This document shows, piece by piece, positions 49,544 through 60,091 of a DNA stretch of 64,000 nt. Under the pieces are notes generated by a model. The model was not told where the DNA came from. It saw only the letters and a list, made by a program, of their open reading frames with translations, and made no database searches. Source of the stretch: Amaranthus tricolor (Eukaryota; Streptophyta; Magnoliopsida; Caryophyllales; Amaranthaceae); the NCBI RefSeq assembly GCF_026212465.1, contig NC_080048.1, forward strand, positions 32,052,517 to 32,116,516, read 5' to 3'. How positions within the stretch are numbered: position 1 is the first letter of the stretch; the number at the start of each line of letters is the position of its first letter. Position numbers and translations under genes: made by a program.

Positions 49544-50049
49544 GGTATAATAGAATACTTCATTTCTTCTTATTTTAAACACCTACATAATGCTTAAGAG
49601 ACATTTAAACTATAATTCTCTCTTATTCTGTCAGATTTTTGTCTCAACTGATTAGCATATACTATTTTTCAGAAAATATGTATTTTCGATTCTACACCTA
49701 CTTCTACATACCCCTTTTCTCACTACACGAAAAGTTAAATGCCTGTGACGACCCAAAATATAAAGTAATATATTTTCTCAGAAATCTGAATTGTTATTCT
49801 CTTTTGTCACAAATAACTATTCTCAAGTACATGCTTTTGGGAATTAGGATGAAATCAAAAAATTTATGCAGAGTAAAAAGTTATGGATTATGGAAAAATG
49901 AGTTAAATGTATGGATTCAATGAAAAGTTAAGTTATATATGTGAAGAAGAATTAAAAAAAAAGTATGTGATAGCTAAAACTATATAAAACCCTAGCAAAT
50001 TAAATTAAACGGATTATACATGGAATGTATATTTTATTTACATTAGAAT
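49544..50049. other. Upstream region of the third EXLA gene
   Basis: AT-rich. The open frame at 49639-49923 resembles nothing known and is taken as chance. Confidence 0.4.
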
Positions 50050-50166
50050 TAATTTCTTTAGGCTCTAAAAATTTGTTGTTTATTTTTACTCCGCCAGTAT
50101 ATATTATATAATATATACTGGCGGAGTAAAAATATACAATAAAATTTTAGAGTCTAAAGAAAGTAA
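50050..50166. repeat. Hairpin-forming repeat with a 54-bp perfect palindrome
   Basis: 50081-50134 is a perfect palindrome centred in TATATATTATATAATATATA with ACTCCGCCAG / CTGGCGGAGT arms. It is extended by imperfect arms (TTTCTTTAGGCTCTAAAA / TTTTAGAGTCTAAAGAAA). It is probably a tiny foldback MITE; no TSD could be assigned. It lies 90 bp upstream of the TATA box at 50255. Confidence 0.8.
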
Positions 50167-50254
50167 TTACATAATCTGTACAATTTAATTTGCCACGGTT
50201 CTATATATTTAATTATTTCACTTACTACTTGGTTTCGTTCTGTCAGTTTGTTTC

Positions 50255-50262
50255 TATAAATT
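50255..50262 (+). promoter_or_regulatory. TATA box of the third EXLA gene
   Basis: TATAAATT, 71 bp before the ATG at 50326. The equivalent spacing in the second EXLA gene is 66 bp. Another AT-rich box (TATATATTT, 50202) lies further up but is less likely. Confidence 0.6.
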
Positions 50263-50325
50263 GCAAACATAACAATTATCTCATACACCCATATTCAGTT
50301 GAAATCAACTCAAATCTCAGAGAAA

Positions 50326-53300
50326 ATGGCTGTTTATCTATGCTTCTTGTTCTTCTTCCTTCTGTTTTCATCTGTTAATGCTGCTTGTAATCAATGTGTC
50401 CAAGCTAAAGCTACGTTCTTTCGCAACTCTGAAGCTCTTTCATGTAAGTTTTTTCTCTTTTCTTGATTCACTATAACATAATATATTTTTCTTAGAAAAT
50501 ATTTAGTGACATTTAATTTAAATATCACTACTTTTAATTTCTAATGATATATATAATGAATTTAGTAATATTTATTCGACCCTTTAACTGAATAATAAAA
50601 AATAATACTAAAATTTTTTGCAACATAAAATCTAGTGACATTTCTTATAAACGTTACAATAGACTATAGTAACAATTACATATGCACTAAAGACCAAATA
50701 AATCAATACTGAATCACTTTATTATGGAACATAAAATATAAACTAACAATTTGAAAGGAGAGGTGTATACCTCAAGGATCAAAAATATGAAGTTAAGTTG
50801 ATGTTTGTGTTGTGTCTTAGTATAGGAACCAAATATGCATGTATATGATGAATGACAATAATAAAGTAAATAATCAAGACAAAGATTTTAAGGTGGTTCG
50901 CCAAACATAGGCTACATTAACCATCTAGCCTAGGATTAATATTATATGTTTAAAGGAGAGAATACAAAATTTAGTACAAGGGAAGAGAGGAGCTAATATG
51001 AAGTAATTTACATAGAAGAAGGTAGCTGCTTTTAGTGTGAGACTTTGGTGCATTTGATAAGTCCAAGTCTTGTGTATATAGATAGCAAACAATAGGCTTC
51101 TAGTAGCAAAAGTGGGGCATCAATAACAGACAACACAGCAGCATGCTGTACACTCAATAAAGGAGCAGCAGGTCAATTTATGGCAGCAGCTTCTGTTTGC
51201 ATTTCTTTCCTCTTTCATGCTTACCCACGGTCTTCGATGCCTTTTTACACTTGCACTTAGGATTTAATACTTGCTCTCCTAGCCTTCACATGTCAAAGAT
51301 ACACATGGTACTATTGATGCCTTATATGTCGCTGAAAAATAAATGTTATTGTAGTGATTTATTATAAACACAATTGATCTTTTGTGCAAAAGTGCAAACA
51401 AAAAGTTACATAAATTGTTGAAACAACTCCTTGTGATGCAGATGGAGCATGTGGGTATGGTCCTATAGCTCTAAACTTGAATGCTGGACATGTTGCTGCC
51501 GCTCTTCCTTCTATTTACAAAGATGGTGAAGGTTGTGGTTCTTGCTTTCAGGTATCTCCCCCTCATCACTTTTTTTCTTACTTAAATTTGCTTATTTGCT
51601 CCGTCTTTTAAAAGGTGCAGCCATTAAATAAAAATTGGACCAATTGAATAGTTGTAGTTTTATATTTTTTTCAATTAACTTTTTATTAATATTTTTTCAT
51701 ATTAATTGTCCTTACTTTTCTTCTATTAAATTTATTATCAATAGAATAATTTGTTAATTACAACCTTAAAATTTAGCAATTTTGCAAATTACAACCTCAA
51801 TATTTATTTTTTTTCGAATTACAGCCATTAAAGAATCAATATTCGCAGGTTCAGGCCAAAAACATAGAACTCCGACCACCAAAATAGTCGAAATTCTGTG
51901 TTTTGGCATGAACCTGCAAACTTTAATTTTGGTGGCTGTGATTCGCATAAAATAAACATTAAGGCTAGAATTTGCAAAAGTGCTAATTTTTAAGGCTATA
52001 ATTTGCAAATTATTTTATTCATTATAAATTAATTATATATCCAAAAAGTTTATTTTTCTAAATTCCTTGAACATTCCTTGTCGAAACAATATTAAGGAAC
52101 GGATGGACTATATGCTTTTGAGCTACGAAGACTTGACTAGTCACAAATTGTGAGTAACAGTTTACATTTAGTGATATGATTTATTGTTTTGAGCAGATAA
52201 GATGCAATAAAACTGGTGTTTGCAAAGGAACAGGAACGACTTTTGTAGTGACTGATAGCCAAACTGATGATCAGAACATCACCACAGATTTTGTGCTAAG
52301 TAATAGAGCTTTTAGAGCCATGGCCTTACCTGGCATGGACAAACAACTCTTACACCTTGGCATTGCCGACGTCGAATATAAAAGGTGAAACTAATGTCTT
52401 TGCCAAACTTGTGATAGTTTATATAAAATTAATTGAAAGGTTGTAAATTATATATAAAAGTTTTTAATATATCATATGGTAATTGACATATATATAACTA
52501 TACACTATAATAAAATATTAACATAATACTTATGTAACTAATTAAGTAACATGTACAAATATAAATATATAAATAATATACATGTAGAATAATTAACTAA
52601 AAGTAACACATAATGAATGTTGCAACAGGGTACCCTGTGTTTACAAACATCAAAACTTGGCTATTCGAGTGGAAGAATTCAGCAAACCTCCAAACTATTT
52701 AGCCATCAAAGTCCTCTACCAAGGTGGCCAAACTTCCATCTTGGGAGGTGATGTAGCTAGGGTAAGCTGCATTGCTTTATCTTTAACTCATTCGAAACCT
52801 TGTTTTTATTGTCATATGGTTTTGAGATGGTATCTGCTTGACTTATAAATTATATGCACTGTTTTTCCTGATTATATTTTGACATTGACAATGTAAGTGC
52901 AACTAAATTTAACATATTATTGGTCTTGTTGGTTGCCTTATTCTTTCTCGGTCGAAGACCTCACTAGCTGCAACCGTCTTCCGATCCAACCCTTCATACA
53001 TTAGCTATAATGATGATGACGTTGGCCTTATTCTTTTGATTAATAGTCTGGTCAAATTGTCAAAAAACTAGTCATTTCCACAATTCTTCTTTATATAATT
53101 TATCATTTACTTGTGAAATGTAGTGAGTAACAGTGGTGGTGGCGTATCTAAAGTGATGTCATTAAGATTAGATAATATCACTCAAATCTAAAATAAAATT
53201 AAATATTACATATAAATATATCTTAGATGAGTTAGTTGGTACATTGTCATTTATTACATATGTGAGCAGGGATATATTAGAACCCAATAGACGTTTTTTA

Positions 53301-53640
53301 CTTAAATTGATATTAACTTTTTTTTCTGGATCCGTCACCAAGTGAGTTACAAGGTTTTTCCATCTACTGACGGGTATATAAATGTTGCAACTAGGATGAT
53401 GAAAGCGTGTGGGCTTTCTTAAGCCGAAAGTATGGTGCAGTTTGGGACACAGACAGTGCTCCAACCGGGAATCTGACGTTCAGGTTCATCATAAACTCAG
53501 GCTTTAATCCTCGATACTTCTACACCAATCAAGGAGTGTTGCCTGCAAATTGGAAGGCTGGTGTCATATATAACTCCACTGTACAGATCACTGACGTCGC
53601 TTTGGATGTGTGTGGTCGTAACTGTAAACCATGGAAATAG
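50326..53640 (+). CDS. EXLA: Expansin-like A protein, third copy, intact
   Basis: Five exons: 50326-50443, 51442-51551, 52197-52384, 52629-52761 and 53395-53640. They give 795 bp or 264 codons plus TAG, with the same intron phases as the second copy. Residues 1-19 are a signal peptide ending VNA, followed by ACNQCVQAKATFF. Domain 1 has GACGYGP, GEGCGSCFQ and VVTDSQTD. Domain 2 has [35 protein letters not shown] and FRF; the protein ends CGRNCKPWK. The last intron's acceptor (GCAACTAG) lacks a pyrimidine tract, so it may be weak, but the joined frame [14 protein letters not shown] fits the family. Intron 1 carries a CACTA-like element and intron 2 a foldback MITE; both may affect splicing or silencing. 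Confidence 0.92.
50469..51356. mobile_element. CACTA-like non-autonomous element in intron 1 of the third EXLA gene
   Basis: It starts CACTATAACATAATATA and ends AATGTTATTGTAGTG, flanked by ATT at 50466-50468 and 51357-51359. The outer parts match the reverse complement of 49179-49543. It is longer (888 bp) because another repeat sits inside it (about 50745-51325). Confidence 0.8.
50745..51325. repeat. LTR-like remnant nested in the intronic CACTA element
   Basis: AAAGATTTTAAGGTGGTTCG..CCAAACATAGGCTACATTAACC (50882-50922) is a diverged copy of the block at 10898-10934 and 16450-16485. It is not coding. It interrupts the match between the two CACTA-like copies. Confidence 0.5.
51744..52014. 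mobile_element. Foldback MITE in intron 2 of the third EXLA gene
   Basis: Inverted arms of ~120 bp begin GAATAATTTGTTAATTACAACC and, on the other strand, AAATAATTTGCAAATTATAG. They share the terminal sequence of the large foldback at 53954-56532 (GAGTAATTTGCAAATTATA), so this is probably a deleted relative. A Stowaway-like frame (CTCCGTC at 51600, GGAACGGATGG at 52095) may surround it. Confidence 0.65.
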
Positions 53641-53946
53641 AAATTAGACAGTATTCTGTGTTTTCTGTGGTGTCATAATTGTGTGGAATATTAGTGTACT
53701 GATGTTAAAAATTGCCGTAGGAAGAAAGCTTGAGCTTCATGTCATATGCTTGTTATTAATCTTATATGATGAGAAATTATAAAGTGTTCGATTTCAAGAC
53801 TTCAAAAGTTAATTAATATGATAATTATTAAATAAAATTTACTTATTACAATGTTGTAATAGTTTTTTGAACAAAAATTATACAATATATTTCTTTATAG
53901 ATTTTCGTGCTAAATACGGTTTATGAATGTTTTTAATAAAACTTAA
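53641..53946. other. 3' flank of the third EXLA gene
   Basis: AT-rich, no further exon or repeat boundary seen. Confidence 0.45.
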
Positions 53947-54105
53947 AATAATCGAGTAATTTGCAAATTATAATCTTTAAATTTATAGCTTTTGCGATTT
54001 ATAGAATCAAAAATTAATTTTTGCGAATTACACCCTTCAAAATATCAAAGTCTACATCATAAGGCCAAGTGACCATTGACCAACCTAATGACCTTTGACT
54101 AGGCT

Positions 54106-54651
54106 AACTCAAGGTTATTAGAACCGGGATTCTACCTAGGGTCGTTGAGAAGGTAGAATCAAAATCGGTAGAATCGGATCGTAAGATCGTGTGATCTTAC
54201 AAGTATGCATCAATGTGCTTTGAATTAATGATTATCATTTATATTTTTTCTCTTTTTAAGTTTTAAGGTGTAAATAAGAACTTATTTGACTTCATCTATT
54301 AAGTTTTGAACAAAAAATACTTTTAATGAACATTTTTAAACTGCAAATTAACAAAAACTTGAATTTTATAAAGGTATTAATATAATTATTTTAGTTATAT
54401 ATTTATACGTAAGTGAAATTTGTATTATATGAAAATATTTTACGATTGAAACTACCCATGTAGGATCGGATCGTAAAATCGTAGGATTGTAGAATCGCGT
54501 AATGATCCTATCACCTAAATTTTTTAGCTAAGTAGGATCGCATGATTCTATCATATTAAGATCCTACCTACGATCTGAATCGATCACCCATTTTTGGATC
54601 GTAAGATCGTAGAATCATAGATTAGAATCGGGATTCTGATAACTATGGGCT
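54106..54651. mobile_element. Small element inserted in the left arm of the foldback
   Basis: The matching position in the right arm has no such sequence. Ends AAGGTTATTAGAACCGGGAT and ATCGGGATTCTGATAACTAT are imperfect inverted repeats. The interior has many GATCGTAAGATCGTA-type motifs. Non-coding. Confidence 0.6.
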
Positions 54652-54841
54652 AAATGACCGTTGATCATTAATAATCGCCTTTGACTTTTGTTGACAATAT
54701 CTAATCACCTTTGACTTTCCTAATAACAATGGTACCCTTGTTTTAGCACTTTAAGATCGTTTTTACCCATCATATTTTTTCAAAAAATGGATGTCACGAT
54801 TACTTTTATGGGGTAATAACCTGTTCTCTTCGTCTGATCTG

Positions 54842-54968
54842 ATTGAATCTTCTCTGAATTTACAAAAGTCTAATCTGATCTGATCTGGTCTGATTCAGTC
54901 TGATCTAATCTAAATCTTTCTAATCTGATCTGGTCTAGGCTGATCTGATCTGGTCTGAATTAATTATA

Positions 54969-55023
<55 letters not shown>

Positions 55024-55058
55024 TTCTTTTTTTTAATTATTATTATTATTATACTATT

Positions 55059-55096
<38 letters not shown>

Positions 55097-55335
55097 TGAT
55101 GTTTAATTAATAAACTAACAAAAGTTATATTGATATGAATTAATGAGTTAATGAATTAATGTATTATTATTATTATTATTATTAAATTATAATTCATTTT
55201 TTAGTTTATTTTTTATTATTTAATTATTATTATTAGAATTATTATTTATTTACATATAGCTATTTTATTAATTAATCAATTAATAAATTAATTAATATTA
55301 ATATTAGCTAAATAATTTAATTAATTAATTAATTA

Positions 55336-55368
<33 letters not shown>

Positions 55369-55540
55369 TAATCATTATTTGATCTGATTTGATCTGATCT
55401 AATCTGATTTGGTCTGATTTGATCTAATCTCATCTGGTCTGGTTTGGTCTGGTCTGATCTAGTCTGATTTGATGTGAATAAATATGATCTGATCTGATCA
55501 AATTTCAATAAGAATAAGTAATAAGTTCAAAAAATAAGTT
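54842..55540. repeat. Low-complexity loop: TCTGA, TTA, ATC repeats
   Basis: Degenerate TCTGA/GATCTGATCTG pentamer repeats at 54842-54960 and 55380-55502 enclose (TTA)n at ~54969-55020, (ATC)n at ~55057-55096 and TAAT-rich DNA with an (AAT)n run near 55341. Confidence 0.8.
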
Positions 55541-56539
55541 GAAGAGAACAGACTCTAACTTTTTCAGAAATCTAGTCGAAATAAGTGCTTATACGCTTAT
55601 TTTCCAACATGTAGACCGAAAAAGATATCTAACGTCGATTTTACCCATAATTACAATATGTTTTCAAAAAAAAGGAGGTCGCTATCTATTACTCTTATGG
55701 GGTAACTCTTTTGACAATCCGATTGAAACAAGTACTTATTCGCCTATTTTTCTGCACATGGACAGAATAATATATTTAGCGTTGTTTTCACCCATCATTA
55801 CGATATTTTTTAAAAAAACAAACATAGCAATTATCCTTATGGCGTTACTTTTTCGAAAATGCGGTCGAAATAAGTACTTATTCGCCTAATTTCTGGCACG
55901 TAGATTCTAAAAGAGTAACCCCATAAGGATAACCGCAATGTTCGTTTTTTCCAAAAAATATCATTATGATGGGTAAAAACGACGTCAAATATCTTTTTTG
56001 GTCCATGTGCCGGAAAATAGGCGAATAAGTACTTGTTTTGACCGAATTTTTGAAAGAATTATCTTATACGGGAAATTGCAACATCCTGTTTTTAAAAAAT
56101 AATTTCATTATGATGGGTAAAAACGACTTTAACTTTCTTTTTCGATCTACGTGCCAGAAAAGAAGTGAATAAGTAATTATTTCGACCGGACTTCTGAAAG
56201 AGATATCATATAAGGACAATCGTGACGTCCATTTTTTGGAAAAGAATATCGTTATGATGGTAATAAAACGACGTTAAAGTGCTAAAATACAAGGATACCT
56301 TTGGTAATTAGGAAAGTCAAAGGTGGTTATGAATGGTCAACAAAAGTCAAAGTTGATTAGTAATGGTCAACAGTCATTTAGGCTAGTCAAAGGTTATTTG
56401 AGTTGGTCAACGGTCACTTGCCTTAATGGGGTAGACATTGATACTGTGGATCCTGTAATTCGTAAAAATTAAACTTTGAGCATGTAATTCACCAAAACCT
56501 TCAAAATAAAAACTATAATTCGCAAATTATTCAATAATC

Positions 56540-57278
56540 GTGTCATATACATTATACTAAAAGACTTGGACTTAAGAGTTAAACATAATGAAAAAAATAA
56601 GTATACTACTCAATTGACGAACACGAATTGATATAGCTTGCAACACTTTTTTGCTCAAAAATCTTGATAATTAATTGAAACTATAAGTAACTTTTTTTTT
56701 GTAATAATCTCTCACAAAGGTACTTGGATTATGATATAAAAAATCACAATAAAATACAATTAAAAAGGGAATAATCATCTAAATTTAAAATATATATCTT
56801 AACACAATGATTTATTCAGAATTCTATCAAATCGAAAATTGCTTAAACCAATAAAAATTCACTTTTAAAATTAATAAACTAAAAAATGACTTACCTAACA
56901 TTTTCATGATTAAATCTTTTCTAATCGTACTATTTCTTTTGCCTTTCTTATTTTTTTATTCTTTAACATGTTAAAATTTGATGTATTACACTTGAACAAA
57001 TAAAAAATAAAGCAAGTAACTTGCAATCACTCCTATGTTCCTATAAATTAAACCACTTTTCTATTCCTTTAAATTTGTTCTATTATGTAAATAAAGTGAG
57101 GTATTTTTATGTGTGGTATAGCAAATTCAAAAGCAGGAAATGAGTTTACTCTAATTATTTTACTATATTCGTACAATGCACAAATTTTATTGACTACATA
57201 AAGAATAAATTTTTTAAAAAATACATTGCATATTATTATTATTAGATTACAAAATTTCTAATGTAAAGTAATAACTAA
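56540..57278. other. Intergenic, no gene seen
   Basis: AT-rich, no supported feature. Confidence 0.45.
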
Positions 57279-57508
57279 TACTTCCATCGTTTCTTTTACT
57301 TACAACCAATTAACAAAGTTTTGTACTGCTCATCATTAATGATATTTTATGTATTTTAGCTATTATACGAGAAATAAACATAGTTATGTGAGATCATGTT
57401 TTATTTGTCGCGTCGGATATTTTGATAATATTTAATTTTATAATTTTTAGTTGTGTATAATTCTTGATATAAAAAGGTGTTTGGATGCAAGTAAAAAACG
57501 GAGGAACT
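57279..57508. mobile_element. Stowaway-like MITE
   Basis: Left end TACTTCCATCGTTTCTTTTA, right end AAAAACGGAGGAACTA, with TA at both borders. About 226 bp, non-coding. Confidence 0.6.
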
Positions 57509-57589
57509 AAAAATTGATAATATCAACATAATGAGTAAATGATCGAATAAATAATTATCGACTATATCACTACAAAAAAAAAGTTTCCG

Positions 57590-58175
57590 ACTACCCAAAA
57601 CAGTCGGAATTAAGTCAGTCGGAATTCAGTCGGTATAGGGATATACCGACTAAATTCCGACTATCTTCATCCAGTCGGCTCAGAGTGGTCGGAAATTAGG
57701 ATTAGTCAGTATAGTAGTCGTAATTCCGACTAATTTCCTACCACCATTTTTTTTAGTCGGAATTCCGACTAAAAGAGCTGGTAGGCATTTGGTCGGAATT
57801 TCCGACTGATCTCCTACTATTTATCATTCGGAAATTTCTGACTAGCCGTTGGTCGGAGATTTTTCGGAAAATTAGAAAATCAAAATTCACTTGATTTTTC
57901 AAAAAATTAGGTATTAAAATATTAATTTAATTTTTCGACTATTTCCCAACTAAAAAGTAGTAGGAATTTAGTCGGAAAAGTCAAACTGCAAAATTTACTT
58001 GATCTTACCAGAAAAAGGCGGCTACTGATTCCGACTGATTTGCTACTAAAATATGGTCGGTATCTAGTCGGAAAAGTCAAACCTGAAATTTGACTAGATT
58101 TTAGCAAGAAAAAGCGGTTTAAAATTTCCGACTGAATTGCTACTACCTTTTAGTCGGAAAATAGTCGGAAAATAT
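57590..58175. repeat. Subterminal repeats of the second CACTA element
   Basis: AGTCGGAATT / AATTCCGACT and shorter GTCGGAA motifs occur more than 20 times in both orientations over ~590 bp. The sequence differs from the TGCTGCGGT motif of the first CACTA element, so the two belong to different subfamilies. Confidence 0.85.
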
Positions 58176-58384
58176 TATTATTAAAATAATTAATCATATT
58201 GACCACGTTTGACCAAATGTACTATTTTATCGATGAAATAAATTATCGATCAAAGAAAACAATTAAACGATAAAAATAAGATCAAATACGAACGAAACTA
58301 AACTTATATACAAATTAACAAAAACATAAAAGGATTTGACAAATAAATTATACAAACCCAAATTGATGCGAACACAATTCATCT

Positions 58385-59272
58385 TTAAGAAAAGTAAAAA
58401 CAGTGGTCTAAGATGGTGGAGGCGGAGGAGGTTGTTGAAAAGCCGGGTTCTGCGGGAACAGCGTGCGCAAGAAGGATAGCAAATGGTTCACCTCTTCCCT
58501 TGTTTTGCGTTGCTCCTCCAAAAGGGCCATATGCTCTTTCCCTGGAAATGGCATTGTTGACACGATCATCTATTTGATTCATGACTTGTTGAAGATGATC
58601 GAGCCTCTGATTAACCATTTGGGCCGGAGGAGGAGCGCTTTGATGTTGGGATTGCGGCGTCACAAATTCAGTATAATAATGTTGTGCCGCATCACCAACA
58701 CCAAAGACAGCCTTAGAGGGCTTCTTCTTCCTGGGCGCCTATGATTCGATGGTTTTAACGGCCATAAAATAGGCGTCGTCCAAACACTCGACGGGCGCAT
58801 CTACGGGGAGAGGTGCAATGAGGCGCTTGTATTCATCCTACAAATTGAAATTATAAACATTTAAACAATGGATTTGTAAAAATTTCGGTAGAGTTTCCTT
58901 TGTAAATTAACAAAAACCAAAACTTAAGTAACCCCTGAAATATAAACCAATATAGATATACTATCTATCTAATTCGAAAACAGCTAAAAATCCAGCATTT
59001 CCTCAACATCCAACATCAGCTATTCCAAAGAATGTTCTAAAATATATGTATATATAATATAATCTACAACAGCTAACCTACCAAAAGCTAATCTAATTAT
59101 TTATGTTAACCAAAAATGCTAACCAAAAATAAGGTAGATAAGAAGTTAAACATACACTTATAGCCTCGGCCTTCTTGTTGACCCACTGAAAACCATCTCT
59201 GGTTCGCACTTTATGAGTGTGAAGAAACAACTCATAAGAACAAGGCGTCGTTTGTTGCTCTTGCTCCTGAAA
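58385..59272 (-). pseudogene. En/Spm tnp1-like (transposase_24) gene remains
   Basis: An upstream minus-strand exon near 59272-59155 reads QEQEQQTTPCSYELFLHTHK and continues to GFQWVNKKAEA, the usual 'THTKKDG..WV' block of plant transposase_24 proteins. A later part (about 58840-58390) reads DEYKRLIAPLPVDAPVECLD, has a stop at 58741, then RKKKPSKAVFGVGDAAQHYY. A Gln/Pro-rich and coiled-coil-like tail ends it (RLDHLQQVMNQIDDR). In En/Spm elements this protein helps bind the subterminal repeats. It is broken here. Confidence 0.65.
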
Positions 59273-60091
59273 TAAATTTCATGAATGGTTATTGAATCTA
59301 TGTATATATATAAAGTAAATAAATAAAATTAAAAAAATTAGAACTTATATCAAAATGTGCAACGTCCTGCTCGTAGAAACCGAACAAGTTTGAATTAAAA
59401 CAGAAGTTAGAATTATCTCTAATTTTGCTTGAAGTAAATATGTATTAGTATTAGTGCTTGGCTACTTACCTTTTGAACTTTATAATGCCAACAATTTGAA
59501 TGAAAACAGAATTATTACAATATTTATGGGCGTTAATAGATTAAACGGTGAATTAAACATTAAATTGGAGAATTAAACGTTAAAATTGTGAATTAAACAA
59601 AAACTGGATGCTATCATGTGGAAAAAACTTACAAAATGATGAATTAAACGGAATTTAACAAGAACTTAACGGAAAATACTACGGCAATTAGTTTATGCAT
59701 AAACTGGATGCTACCATGTGGAATTTTTTTTAAAAAGTACTACCACTGGCATTTCATGAAAACTGGATGCTACAATGTGGAATTTCCCTTTTATTAATTT
59801 AGTATAAATTCTACAATTATATTTTAAATTAATCTTAATACTTACTTAAATTGAAAATCGTTCCAAATTTAAAAATAAATGTACTTAATTAAACATACGA
59901 CTAAAAAAATATTGGATAACAAAATATTTATTGGGTTATATAATTGTTATTGACATCATCGTCGTCAGAAAATACAGGATCTTCGTCGGTGTCTTCATTT
60001 TCATCGACATCATCAATCGTTTCATCTAACACTAACAAATTACCGGCTGGATCACATAGCGGTGCGACTATTTCCTCTGAAACATCTTCAT

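Larger units (their letters stand above)
53954..56532. mobile_element. Large foldback transposon, 2.6 kb, MULE-like
   Basis: The left arm (53954-54841, holding an insertion at 54106-54651) is inverted relative to the right arm (55541-56532). Matching marks include GTAATTTGCAAATTATA at the tips, GGTCAACGGTCAC/GTGACC(A/G)TTGACC, CACCTTTGACTTTCCTAAT, AAAAAATGGA(C/T)GTCACGATT and the inner CTGTTCTCTTC. AATAATC follows the right tip (56533-56539) and precedes the left one (53947-53953), possibly a TSD. The inner right arm has ~150-170-bp units in both orientations. The loop (54842-55540) is low-complexity. No transposase is present. Confidence 0.8.

Noticed and set aside
49639..49923. 94-codon frame upstream of the third EXLA gene
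   Set aside because: Starts on a non-ATG codon, is AT-driven in composition and has no recognisable motif.
57568..58175. GTCGGAATT repeats as a satellite
   Set aside because: They start exactly behind a CACTA terminus and are irregularly spaced, so they are subterminal repeats.
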